Part shown: one piece after another, positions 16,037 through 24,129 of the stretch
Position numbering within the stretch: the stretch's first letter is position 1
Layout: every line of letters begins with the position of its first letter
Assembly: GCA_947631435.1 (NCBI GenBank)
Contig: CANRLM010000014.1
Coordinates: 1 to 40,653 of the forward strand
Reading direction: 5' to 3'
From: an uncultured Akkermansia sp.
Lineage (GTDB): Bacteria > Verrucomicrobiota > Verrucomicrobiia > Verrucomicrobiales > Akkermansiaceae
Length of the DNA: 40,653 nt
Notes under the pieces: generated by a model
The model's input: the letters and a program-made list of their open reading frames with translations, nothing else
What the model was told of the DNA's origin: nothing
Databases searched by the model: none
Position numbers and translations under genes: made by a program

Positions 16037-16462
16037 ATGTCAGCAGCCTCTCCTCATCCTGCCCTTGGCATTGATTACGGAACAGCTCGCATCGGCATCG
16101 CTGCCACGGATTCTTGTGGCATTCTTCCGTATCCCTTGGAGAGCATTCCCGTAGGGCAGGGAGATTATCCTTTCACACGTATCGGCGAGTTGGTAAAAAA
16201 GCTTGACATTCAAACCTTTGTGCTTGGGCTTCCATTGCGGTTGGACGGGACGGAGGGTAGCGCTTGTGTGAAAGTTCGGGCCTTTGGTGAAAAATTGCAC
16301 GCCCGGTTCCCATCTCTTCCATTGGTGTATGTGGATGAATTTTGCACGACGGTGGAAGCAAAAGAGAAATTGCACGCAGCTGGGAGAAGAGAGAAAGATA
16401 TGCGCGCCATCATTGATCAGGCTGCTGCTGTTGAAATTCTCTCCAATTGGATGGAAAACTGA
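16037..16462 (+). CDS. ruvX: YqgF/RuvX family pre-16S rRNA nuclease
   Basis: This 141-residue protein is of the RNase H-fold YqgF/RuvX family, long described as a putative Holliday junction resolvase and now tied to processing of 16S rRNA 5' ends. LGIDYGTARIGIA (near 11) holds the first catalytic Asp. VLGLPLRLDGTEG, VYVDEFCTTVEA (second acidic residue) and IIDQAAAVEIL complete the pattern. It ends the plus-strand run and meets the minus-strand MauE-like gene with a 6-bp gap. No terminator is visible between the two convergent genes. Confidence 0.87.
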   Translation: MSAASPHPALGIDYGTARIGIAATDSCGILPYPLESIPVGQGDYPFTRIGELVKKLDIQTFVLGLPLRLDGTEGSACVKVRAFGEKLHARFPSLPLVYVDEFCTTVEAKEKLHAAGRREKDMRAIIDQAAAVEILSNWMEN

Positions 16463-16468
16463 GGGTCG

Positions 16469-16942
16469 TTAACGCTCTTTCTCGAATTCTATGGGGGTGA
16501 ATTTCCAGATGTCGGTACGTTTCTGCATTGCATCCCAGATCAGGAGACTCATTCCCACGAGTAGTAGCAGGCGCAGTGTCGTGTCCAGAGGGTAGTTCAC
16601 AATGTGGTGCGCTGTTCCTACGCAGTTGCAAGTGAGATCCAGCCCCCTTACCCATGCCTGCGTATAAAGTAGAAAAAAAATCAGAGACATGATTCCTCCC
16701 CAGAAGGAAGCTCCAAGGTAGGCCTTACGCAGCAGAAGGCAGAGCCCCACAATAACCTCCATCGCGACCCCAAGACTCGCCAGCGGCAATGAGAAGATTT
16801 CCGGTAGCAGACGACTGCGTGTTAAAAATTCAGACGTCACATTCAGCTGAGCGGTCTTGAGCACGCCGGTTATAATGAAAAATGTCCCGAGCCCGATGCG
16901 CAGCATGGTTATCAGCAGAAAGAGTACAGCCGGTCTTCGCAT
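16469..16942 (-). CDS. MauE/DoxX-like integral membrane protein
   Basis: This 157-residue protein has about four membrane segments: LFLLITMLRIGLGTFFIITG, LASLGVAMEVIVGLCLLL, FWGGIMSLIFFLLY and LRLLLLVGMSLLIW. The LTCNCVG segment after the third is the CxC-G motif of MauE/DoxX-like proteins, which are linked with periplasmic thiol or electron transfer. The substrate or partner is unknown. ATG 16942 is chosen so that the protein starts just before the first helix; the frame stays open upstream but overlaps xth. It lies 16 bp after xth and is probably co-transcribed. No Shine-Dalgarno is seen. Confidence 0.7.
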   Translation of the reverse strand: MRRPAVLFLLITMLRIGLGTFFIITGVLKTAQLNVTSEFLTRSRLLPEIFSLPLASLGVAMEVIVGLCLLLRKAYLGASFWGGIMSLIFFLLYTQAWVRGLDLTCNCVGTAHHIVNYPLDTTLRLLLLVGMSLLIWDAMQKRTDIWKFTPIEFEKER

Positions 16943-16958
16943 GGTTGTAGTGACTGAA

Positions 16959-17717
16959 TCAAACGAGGAAGAGCGAGACCGGACAGTGGTCCGACCCCGT
17001 GATTTCCGGGTGAATTTGAGCTCCTTGTACCATGGGCAACAAGCGTTCACTCACGCAGAAATAGTCTATGCGCCACCCAACATTTCGTGCGCGTGCCCCT
17101 GCGCGAAAACTCCACCAGGAGTAAGCTCCTTTCGTGTCCGGGTGCAACCGGCGGAATGTGTCAACAAAGCCACTTTCAAGCAGTTCAGTGAAGCCAGCGC
17201 GCTCTTCGTCCGAGAACCCGGCGCTGAAATGATTCGTGTCCGGGCGTGCGATGTCGATCTCCTCATGTGCCACATTCAAATCCCCGCAGAAGATCACCGA
17301 TTTTTTCTTCGCTAACTTGCTCACATAATCTCGGAATGCAATGTCCCATTCCTGCCGATATGGCAGGCGCGTTAGCCCATTCTGCGAGTTGGGAGTATAG
17401 CAGTTGACGAGGTAAAAATCCTCGAATTCCATCGTTGCGACGCGTCCTTCCTTGTCGTGCTCCGGCACGCCGATGCCGACAGATGTGCTGAGAGGTTTTA
17501 CGCGGGAAAGAATCAGCACTCCGGAGTAGCCCGGACGCTCCGCAGGGTTCCACAGACGGTGTGGCCAGGAGGCGAGCCACAAATCCTCCACTTGGTCCGG
17601 TCGAGCTTTTACCTCCTGCATGCAGAGCACATCGGGCGCCAGTGCATCCATGCTTTCTGCCAGCCCCTTTCCGAGAGCTGCCCGCAATCCGTTTACATTC
17701 CAACTGACTAGTCTCAT
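16959..17717 (-). CDS. xth: exodeoxyribonuclease III / AP endonuclease
   Basis: This 252-residue Mg-dependent enzyme cuts DNA at abasic sites and removes 3' blocking groups in base excision repair. Conserved blocks are VSWNVNGLRA at the start, MQEVKA (metal-binding Glu), NCYTPNSQ, FCGDLNVAHEEIDIARP, RIDYF and the C-terminal GSDHCPV (catalytic His). The family usually has 250-270 residues, so it is complete. ATG 17717 is used because the family consensus MRLVSWNVNG starts there; an in-frame codon at 17738 falls in the predicted promoter. The MauE-like gene follows after 16 bp and recQ lies 186 bp upstream. Confidence 0.93.
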   Translation of the reverse strand: MRLVSWNVNGLRAALGKGLAESMDALAPDVLCMQEVKARPDQVEDLWLASWPHRLWNPAERPGYSGVLILSRVKPLSTSVGIGVPEHDKEGRVATMEFEDFYLVNCYTPNSQNGLTRLPYRQEWDIAFRDYVSKLAKKKSVIFCGDLNVAHEEIDIARPDTNHFSAGFSDEERAGFTELLESGFVDTFRRLHPDTKGAYSWWSFRAGARARNVGWRIDYFCVSERLLPMVQGAQIHPEITGSDHCPVSLFLV

Positions 17718-17728
17718 GCTTGAACGAT

Positions 17729-17757
17729 ACGTTAGCAAATACGAGAGAATTTGTCAA
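17729..17757 (-). promoter_or_regulatory. xth promoter, near-leaderless
   Basis: Minus-strand TTGACA (17757-17752), a 17-bp spacer and TAACGT (17734-17729). The likely start, near 17722, leaves about 5 nt before the ATG, so the message would lack room for a ribosome binding site. Confidence 0.55.
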
Positions 17758-17903
17758 CGTCTCCGTTCGCATGCTCATGCGACCTTCCCCCATTCTTTTC
17801 TATCAGGTAATGTGCGAGCTTTCGATATTTGATTTCTCGCGGTTCGCCTCAGTATTCATCGCTACTTTCGCAGCGAAAAGTGACGTATTTGGAGGAGGAA
17901 ACT

Positions 17904-19763
17904 TCAAAGTTCATCCCACGGTGTGAAGCGGCAATAACCGTACAGAGGGTGAGTGTAGAGGTGGTGGGAGAGTAGCCAGGGGGAGATGCTGCCGATAAGA
18001 AAGCGTCGGCGTTGACCGTCGCGTTCAAACTCCGGCAATTCCATTGCAGGCGGTGGAATAGGCGCGTCTGCAGGGAAGGAGGGAAGTGCTGATGTGGCCC
18101 CACGGCAGGATGAGCAGCTGCCGCACGGCCTTGCGAGTGGCACCCCGGTGAGGTAGGATTCCAGGGAGCTATTCAGGCAAGAAGGAGAACTCAGCATCTC
18201 CTCGAGCATTTCTAAACGTCGGAACTCCTGCTCCATGCGCTGTGCGTAAAAATCCTGAAGCTCCCGGGCTGCATCGCAAGCACAGAGCGAGCTGTCTCCC
18301 GGGCAGATCACCAGGGCTCTCTTCCGGAGTTGCAGCTCCCATTCTCCGGAGGCGGAGCATTCTTCCAGCTGCTTCAAAGCTTCCTCACAGGAGCATTTCC
18401 AAGCCCCGGCTACATCCTCCACCTTCCCCTTGGGATGCTCATGCAACCATAGCAGGCGAGTTGCTTCTGCTTGTTCGCGCCCTGACAGAATTGTGGACAT
18501 CGGAAAAAGCGGACGGAGTTTATAGAACTTAAAACATTCTGTAAGTACCCGTGTCGCTCCGCGTTCGACGAGAAAATTGAGAATGCGGCGAGGCACATCC
18601 TCCGCGATATCGCAGAGCAAACTCAGCTCTCTCAATGAAACGATTTGTTCCTCCGCCGGCAGCAAGGAGCGCACACATCGTAGCACACCTTCTGCATCCG
18701 GCACCGATGCCCGGATGCGATTACGTGCTTCTATTCGGTCGCAGCCACTGAGCAGCACGAGAGATTCTGCCGGCAGACCATCCCTCCCCGCTCGTCCGGA
18801 TTCCTGCAGGTAGGCCTCCGGTGAGGCGGGCATGTTTATATGAACCACAGAGCGTACATCCGGCTTGTCTATGCCCATGCCAAAGGCGATTGTTGCTACC
18901 AGGATTTCCGTTCGATTTTGCAGAAAATTTTTTTGAATGCGTTCGCGACTCTCTGTTGGCAGCCCTGCATGATAACATTCTGCCGACAATCCCTCCCGAA
19001 CCAAGTGCGCCGCCAGCTGCTCCGCTCCCTTCCGGGTGCGTGTGTAAATGATGGCAGGGCGATGCTCCGGTGAGCGCAGGTAAGTTTCTGCGCTTGCCGT
19101 CGCATCAGTCGATACCTGCACGCTGCGACGAATGTTGCCACGGTAGGGGGAAATTGAGACCACACAATCCGGAGCGATGTTAAATGCCTCGCAAAGATTT
19201 CGCTGTACGAGAGGAGTTGCGGTGGCGGTGAACGCCATGGTGCAGAAAAAATCCCTTCCCGCTGCCCAGGCAGGAAGAAGCAGGTAATCCGGACGGAAAC
19301 TGTGTCCCCATTGCGAGAGACAATGCGCCTCATCCACGATAAAATAAGAGAGAGAGATTGCGGAGAGTACTTTACTTAACGATCGATTTTCCAAGGATTC
19401 GGGGGCGACATAGAGCAGCCTCACATCTCCGGACTCGAGGTCTCTCAGGACATCGGTACGTTCTGCCTCATTGAGGGAGGAGTCAAACCGACGAGCAGAT
19501 ATTCCTTTTGTCAACAGAGTATTCACTTGTTCACGCATAAGGGCGAGGAGGGGCGATACCACTAAGCTCGTTCCCCCGTGCAGATACGCCGCCGCCTGGT
19601 AACACAAGCTCTTTCCGTACCCCGTCGGGAAAAGGGCAAGAGTGTTTTTACCTGACAATGCGTGGGCGATAACTTCCGTTTGTCCGGGACGGAACTGCTT
19701 TTTCCCGAAAAGTCGGAGCACTCGTGCTTCTTGCGTCTTATCCCAATCCCCTTGCATGATCAT
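17904..19763 (-). CDS. recQ: RecQ-family DNA helicase, RecS-like
   Basis: This 619-residue ATP-dependent 3'-5' DNA helicase acts in recombination and repair. Walker A is FPTGYGKS (residues 45-52). DEAHCLSQWGHSFRPDY is Walker B plus the RecQ aromatic loop, and QESGRAGRDG is motif VI. After the helicase core comes a winged-helix-like stretch of about 150 residues. The zinc-type cysteines (SCLNSS, then CGSCSSC) come only near residue 560, and no HRDC domain follows. The usual RecQ has zinc before winged helix. The layout is closer to shorter RecS-like helicases. The start could be M1 or M3. It precedes xth on the same strand. Confidence 0.85.
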   Translation of the reverse strand: MIMQGDWDKTQEARVLRLFGKKQFRPGQTEVIAHALSGKNTLALFPTGYGKSLCYQAAAYLHGGTSLVVSPLLALMREQVNTLLTKGISARRFDSSLNEAERTDVLRDLESGDVRLLYVAPESLENRSLSKVLSAISLSYFIVDEAHCLSQWGHSFRPDYLLLPAWAAGRDFFCTMAFTATATPLVQRNLCEAFNIAPDCVVSISPYRGNIRRSVQVSTDATASAETYLRSPEHRPAIIYTRTRKGAEQLAAHLVREGLSAECYHAGLPTESRERIQKNFLQNRTEILVATIAFGMGIDKPDVRSVVHINMPASPEAYLQESGRAGRDGLPAESLVLLSGCDRIEARNRIRASVPDAEGVLRCVRSLLPAEEQIVSLRELSLLCDIAEDVPRRILNFLVERGATRVLTECFKFYKLRPLFPMSTILSGREQAEATRLLWLHEHPKGKVEDVAGAWKCSCEEALKQLEECSASGEWELQLRKRALVICPGDSSLCACDAARELQDFYAQRMEQEFRRLEMLEEMLSSPSCLNSSLESYLTGVPLARPCGSCSSCRGATSALPSFPADAPIPPPAMELPEFERDGQRRRFLIGSISPWLLSHHLYTHPLYGYCRFTPWDEL

Positions 19764-19845
19764 TCTTCTAGTTTTCAGGCAGATCTCGTTCGTTTTCCTT
19801 TCGCGATACGTGTTGTTTTCGACATATCATGGTGTGACGAGAACT

Positions 19846-19877
19846 AAAAAGGCAGCCGGATAACCGACTGCCTTTTT
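19846..19877. terminator. bidirectional intrinsic terminator after tRNA-Glu
   Basis: GGCAGCCGG (19851-19859) pairs over 9 bp (one G-U) with CCGACTGCC (19864-19872) around ATAA. Five A precede and five T follow, so it works in both directions. It ends the tRNA transcript on the minus strand. Confidence 0.85.
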
Positions 19878-19882
19878 GCCCT

Positions 19883-19954
19883 CATCCCCACGCGGATTCG
19901 AACCGCGGTTCTATGACTGAGAATCATATGTCCTAACCCCTAGACGATGGGGAC
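19883..19954 (-). tRNA. tRNA-Glu (anticodon CTC)
   Basis: The 72-nt gene folds as a tRNA. The acceptor arms are GTCCCCA with TGGGGAT (a G-U first pair, as in other bacterial tRNA-Glu). The D arm is GTCTAGGGGTTAGGAC. The anticodon stem TATGA/TCATA holds loop TTCTCAG, anticodon CTC. The T arm is GCGGTTCGAATCCGC. The discriminator is G. The CCA end is not encoded. The anticodon reads GAG codons, so a second tRNA-Glu (TTC) should exist elsewhere. Confidence 0.96.
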
Positions 19955-19983
19955 AAACGTTGCTTTTGCCCTGAGGCGAGAGC

Positions 19984-20011
19984 AGTGTAGCAGATACCCC
20001 GGGGATGTCAA
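19984..20011 (-). promoter_or_regulatory. tRNA-Glu promoter
   Basis: Minus-strand TTGACA (20011-20006), a 16-bp spacer and TACACT (19989-19984), 29 bp ahead of the tRNA 5' end. The spacer holds CCCCGGGG, a perfect palindrome. Confidence 0.6.
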
Positions 20012-20083
20012 GCTCTTTTCCTCCTGTTCTCTGAAAAAATAGGAAAGTGAGAGCTACACACTCCTCGTTCGTAGTTGCCTCCG

Positions 20084-21346
20084 CTATGGGGTAGTAAGTT
20101 CAATATGCCCCCAGGAATTGTAATATTTGGGTTTCTGGTTGAACTGAATAAAGAGGTGGGGATTTGCCGGGGGAGTCGTTACCTCCAATTTGTATACATT
20201 ATTCTGATTTTTGGTGGGCCCCACAAAGCCTTCATGTCGATCTTCTGCGATCAACTTGTCGCCATCATAAAGCGAAATGGCAGACACGATACCGTTGTGA
20301 TTTCCGCCGTCACGGACAAGGGTAAAGGTGTAGGTTCCCGCTTTTGAGAAGGAAGGAAGAGACTCAATCTCCACAGGCTCTTTTACGGAAGTCGTCTCGG
20401 GTGTCCATCCTTCTGAAAGAGTGACGCCCAATCCCCAGTCCCGCAGAATGGTGGGTACGGTCTTTCCTAAGTCTGTGTCCGGTCCCAGTTTGGTGATTTC
20501 ATGAGCGAGTTCACGGATTTTCGCTGCCGCAGCGAGACCTTTGTTACGGTTCAGAATACCAATGTAAACAGCAAAAAGCGCCTGACGTTGTTCATTTGTA
20601 TAAACAGGGTCCTTAAGATATTCTTCTACTCGATTGATGGCTTCCTGCCAGCCATGGGGTTTATTTGTATCCTTCTCGCGCTCAATTGTACTGATTTCAA
20701 CGGAAAGATCAAAGGGCGGAATCAGTTTCCGGGCATAGCCGGTTTCGTTTTTCGGATCAAGTTTTTTGATCTGGTTGATGATTTTCCTCGAAGCATCGGG
20801 TGGATTGATGCCGGGGACCAACGCAGCTTCCCCAAGCAATCTGGCCTTTTCAACACCTTCGGCAGAGTTTGCCTGTTCCAGAAGGGTTTCTTGCTTGTGC
20901 ATGGCCTGCATGGCTTCCTTGATAAGACCAGCCACTTTCTTAGGTCTCGCCTTAGTCATGTACGTCCCGGTGATGGTGGCGTAGTGGCGTCCCTGCTTAG
21001 TGAGCAGGATGAGAGCCGGGTAGTTATTGGAATCAGGTATTTTCAGATCGCCATATCGCGCCTTATCCGCTTCCTTTCGTTCATCGGTGAGTATGTTGGG
21101 AACCGGTACGCGCATGAAGACCGCGTTGCCGGCAGCCTGTTGAACAGCAGAGCTGGCGATGAGCTTGTCACATACCTTCTTACTGTAGGTATCCCAATCT
21201 TCGGCATACGCAAAAAGGATATATCCATCGTCTTGCACGAGCGGCTGGGCTGCCTCGTAAGTTTCTGCAATTTGCGGAGCCGCATGGACCACGGCAGGCA
21301 CCGCCGTCGCCAGCGCGATCATTGCGGGGAAGAGTAGGTCTTTCAT
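20084..21346 (-). CDS. exported protein with thioredoxin-like N-terminal region
   Basis: This 420-residue protein has a signal peptide (MKDLLFPAMIALATAVPAVVHA, cut before APQI). DDGYILFAYAEDWDTYSKKV, followed by NYPALILLTKQGRHY, resembles a thioredoxin fold, but the CxxC redox motif is missing. A helical middle of about 200 residues follows. The last 100 or so residues (GTYTFTLVRDGGNHNGIVS, ending HIELTTP) look like a beta-sandwich or binding domain. I recognise no named family. The gene begins 21 bp after the transglutaminase-like gene and is co-transcribed from its promoter. The pair may act together outside the cytoplasm. The fold call is from pattern only. Confidence 0.55.
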   Translation of the reverse strand: MKDLLFPAMIALATAVPAVVHAAPQIAETYEAAQPLVQDDGYILFAYAEDWDTYSKKVCDKLIASSAVQQAAGNAVFMRVPVPNILTDERKEADKARYGDLKIPDSNNYPALILLTKQGRHYATITGTYMTKARPKKVAGLIKEAMQAMHKQETLLEQANSAEGVEKARLLGEAALVPGINPPDASRKIINQIKKLDPKNETGYARKLIPPFDLSVEISTIEREKDTNKPHGWQEAINRVEEYLKDPVYTNEQRQALFAVYIGILNRNKGLAAAAKIRELAHEITKLGPDTDLGKTVPTILRDWGLGVTLSEGWTPETTSVKEPVEIESLPSFSKAGTYTFTLVRDGGNHNGIVSAISLYDGDKLIAEDRHEGFVGPTKNQNNVYKLEVTTPPANPHLFIQFNQKPKYYNSWGHIELTTP

Positions 21347-21367
21347 AAGTGAGAATAGAGGTTAAGT

Positions 21368-23893
21368 TTAAGCTGCTGGGTCGCCGTATACGTAGATACC
21401 AAGGAGATGGAAGAACTCAGGTCCTCCTTTACGCAGAATTCGCACATACTTGGCAAGAGGGTGCGTCGCCGTGAGATCAACTCGAATAAGCTTTTCCTTG
21501 CATACTCCGAGCTCTGCCACACTGTGCCAATCGTTGTCACGTCCCGTCTCAGACACTTGCACAATCATATTGTTGTGGCGTTGAAGGTTACCATCCGTGG
21601 TCCGCAAGATTACGCCGGAGAGTTTGGCCTGCTTCGGGAGAGTGACGCGTACCCACGCATCAGTCTCCCTCCCGGTGTGAAAGCCACCGCCTATACCTGG
21701 CTCCAGGACGCCCCAGTGAGCGCAGGGATGGTCATACTGGCAGGTGGAACTGGCCAGAATGATGCCGCCTTGCGAAACCAACTTGCCCGGGAAAGGCTCC
21801 GGGGCAGGTATCTTCCGAGCAGGGTTAGAGTAAGAAGAGGGAAGAGACTTGGCAATGGCATTAAAGCTGTTGATATCTCCTGTTTTTTCTGCGGATAAGA
21901 TGACGCTGTTGAACATCTTCTCCCGTTCTGCATCCGTGGCAGTGCTTCCTCCCGTAACTCCCTGAATCATGGCTGCAAGAAAGTTGCTCTGTAGCTCAGG
22001 CTTCATCTTTTCGCAGAGGGAATTGGCCCAGGAGAGCATTGTCGTCAGGTAGGCAGTTTTATCGCTGACACAGCCGAGTACAGAGCGCATGAAGTCCGTC
22101 GCCCTGGCGTCATTCTGCAGGTTGATGCCCAGCACGTCAGCCTGCTTTGTGAGCAGTGTTTCCACGTCCCAGCGTCCTCCGAATGATTTGTCCCACTCGG
22201 CATCCGGTCCCATCGTGTTCACCTTATTCCAGAAACCCACAATCGTATTCTGAAGTGCAGCTTTATCGAGATTCTTGACCTTTTTCAAGGCAGGATAGAC
22301 GGTGTTCTGCATCAATGAGGCAGCCATTTCCGGATACGCTGTCACCATGAAGTTGTTGACGAGGTCGCAGAAAGCAAGAATTTTTTGCTGGTTGGCTTCC
22401 GGGTCCTGCGTGAGGAAGTTGGCATAATCGCGCCATGCGTAGTAGTTAAGTGGTTGGGTCTGGACGGAACTGTTGTACAAAGCTTCCGCCTTTTCCGGCT
22501 CCGTTTGTTCGTAACTACTGGCGAGATTGCGCATGGCTTGCGATTCGCGCGTCTTCGGCATCTGCTCCTCAGAAAAGAGATTATCAGCCATGTGGAGTGC
22601 GCTGAACTTGTTGCAGCCGTTGAACACCTGCCAGTGTAACCCACGATTCCAGCTGAGCGAGTAACTGGGCACCCATTTGTCTCCGACGCGCACAATGTAG
22701 GAGCAATGCCCGGGTTCGCCTGAAGTTGTAGCGGGTACTCCGTTGGCGACCGCCGTTGTGGCACCATAGTGTGACAGTCCACCGCACACCCCCCCTGCAA
22801 AACGGGTGAGTGAATTGAATTCCTCTCCGAGGGAATCCTTGAATGGTGCAAAGTAGCGAGTCGAGTTGTGGATTACGTCGCCGAAGACGTTGAACATGCG
22901 GTAGGGAGCCTGCCAGCAAGCGCCCGTGCAGCGATAAGCCGGCAAGTGAGCGTTTTGCTGACTGTAGTTGAGGCTTCGCACGTTCCCCGCGCTATCATTA
23001 CCGATCGTCACCCCATCTACAATGCCTTTGCCCTTCAGACCACAAACCATACGTTTCTGCCAAAAGGGTAGGGAAGCAAAGGAGGGATTCATCTTGCCGG
23101 CGTGCCAGGATTCCACGTGGAAAACGGCACGGTTCACAGCATCATTTTTCGACCATCCGGAGCGTGCAAACTCAAGGGCTGTTGCTGTGGCGATGTCTCT
23201 CTCTAACTTGTTACCGTAGAGATCAACTTTACCTGTTTTTGCAATAAGGGAGAGGATAGAAATAACTTTTCCCGTGGGGGCTGTTTCACCGCTATTGGCA
23301 ATCTGGTCGCTCCACGTCAAATCGCTGGTTACCTTTTCTAGAATCTCCGCGGCTTCCGGATCATTTGCAAGTTCCTCCATGGTGTCAGGAACGGAAAATT
23401 CTTGCTGAATAGCGGCAATTCTTTCAGCCTTTTTTTGATTGTTGTACTTGGCTCTCGGGGAGAGATTCTCGTCCTTAGGGGTACTCTTCTCCAGCTCCTT
23501 GTTCAACTCCTCAAGGGCCTTCTGACGCCCCTCCTGCAGGGTCTGGGTGGCTGCAGCTGTCTTCTCCTGGGCTTGAATCAGGGCGAGATCGTCCAGGGCA
23601 AGCTCGTTGCTCTTTCTTCTGAGAAAAGCCCTCACGTCCTCCGGGCTTGTTCCCTTGAGTTGCTTATCGACAATGTCTTGCAGCTTTTGTTGCACTGCCT
23701 GGTCATTTGTCCACTCGTTTGCATGCACAATCTCCTTTCGATATCCGGGAATGGGAGTTACCTTCCCAGGGATGTACTTTGCCAGGGATTTCGGAAGATA
23801 CTGGAGTACGACATCCGATTTTTCGTAGAACAGGTAGCCGCCGGCTAGTCCTAAAAGCAGGACACCGACAAAAATTTTGTTTCCGGCTCTCAT
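21368..23893 (-). CDS. membrane-anchored transglutaminase-like protein with discoidin-type C-terminus
   Basis: The 841-residue product has an N-terminal membrane segment (IFVGVLLLGLAGGYLFY) and a coiled-coil stretch (about 70-170). A transglutaminase/protease-like core follows: Cys370 in GGVCGGLSHYG, His396 in EPGHCSYIV and Asp405 in VGDKW would form the triad. A TPR-like helical region comes next (SSYEQTEPEKAEALYNSSV). The last 130 residues resemble an F5/8 type C (discoidin-like) fold that often binds sugars (AWVRVTLPKQAKLSGVILRT). Such proteins may cleave or cross-link proteins or peptides outside the cytoplasm. The substrate is unknown. First gene of a two-gene unit with 20084-21346. Confidence 0.62.
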   Translation of the reverse strand: MRAGNKIFVGVLLLGLAGGYLFYEKSDVVLQYLPKSLAKYIPGKVTPIPGYRKEIVHANEWTNDQAVQQKLQDIVDKQLKGTSPEDVRAFLRRKSNELALDDLALIQAQEKTAAATQTLQEGRQKALEELNKELEKSTPKDENLSPRAKYNNQKKAERIAAIQQEFSVPDTMEELANDPEAAEILEKVTSDLTWSDQIANSGETAPTGKVISILSLIAKTGKVDLYGNKLERDIATATALEFARSGWSKNDAVNRAVFHVESWHAGKMNPSFASLPFWQKRMVCGLKGKGIVDGVTIGNDSAGNVRSLNYSQQNAHLPAYRCTGACWQAPYRMFNVFGDVIHNSTRYFAPFKDSLGEEFNSLTRFAGGVCGGLSHYGATTAVANGVPATTSGEPGHCSYIVRVGDKWVPSYSLSWNRGLHWQVFNGCNKFSALHMADNLFSEEQMPKTRESQAMRNLASSYEQTEPEKAEALYNSSVQTQPLNYYAWRDYANFLTQDPEANQQKILAFCDLVNNFMVTAYPEMAASLMQNTVYPALKKVKNLDKAALQNTIVGFWNKVNTMGPDAEWDKSFGGRWDVETLLTKQADVLGINLQNDARATDFMRSVLGCVSDKTAYLTTMLSWANSLCEKMKPELQSNFLAAMIQGVTGGSTATDAEREKMFNSVILSAEKTGDINSFNAIAKSLPSSYSNPARKIPAPEPFPGKLVSQGGIILASSTCQYDHPCAHWGVLEPGIGGGFHTGRETDAWVRVTLPKQAKLSGVILRTTDGNLQRHNNMIVQVSETGRDNDWHSVAELGVCKEKLIRVDLTATHPLAKYVRILRKGGPEFFHLLGIYVYGDPAA

Positions 23894-23935
23894 AAGTAGT
23901 TTTTTAGCGGTTAGTCCACAGCGGGATCATCTGTA

Positions 23936-23964
23936 TTTATAGCTCTGTCCTCCCCCCCTGTAAA
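23936..23964 (-). promoter_or_regulatory. promoter of the transglutaminase-like operon
   Basis: Minus-strand TTTACA (23964-23959), a 17-bp spacer that includes seven G in a row, and TATAAA (23941-23936). The start would be near 23929, about 36 nt before the ATG. Confidence 0.6.
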
Positions 23965-24054
23965 GCAAAAAGTCGTGTGATGCCTACTTTGAAAGTTTCA
24001 GAATTCGTATGGATCAATGTTGTTCAACTACTACGCCGAAATTAAAAAATCAAG

Positions 24055-24083
24055 TTGGAAAAGGGACTTGAGTGTGTTACGAT
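24055..24083 (+). promoter_or_regulatory. promoter of the phosphatase gene
   Basis: TTGGAA (24055-24060), a 17-bp spacer and TACGAT (24078-24083), giving a leader of about 40 nt before the ATG at 24130. The match is moderate. Confidence 0.4.
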
Positions 24084-24129
24084 AGACGGCGTGGAGTGTA
24101 AGAAAGATAAACGCTGTAAGGCTTAAATT

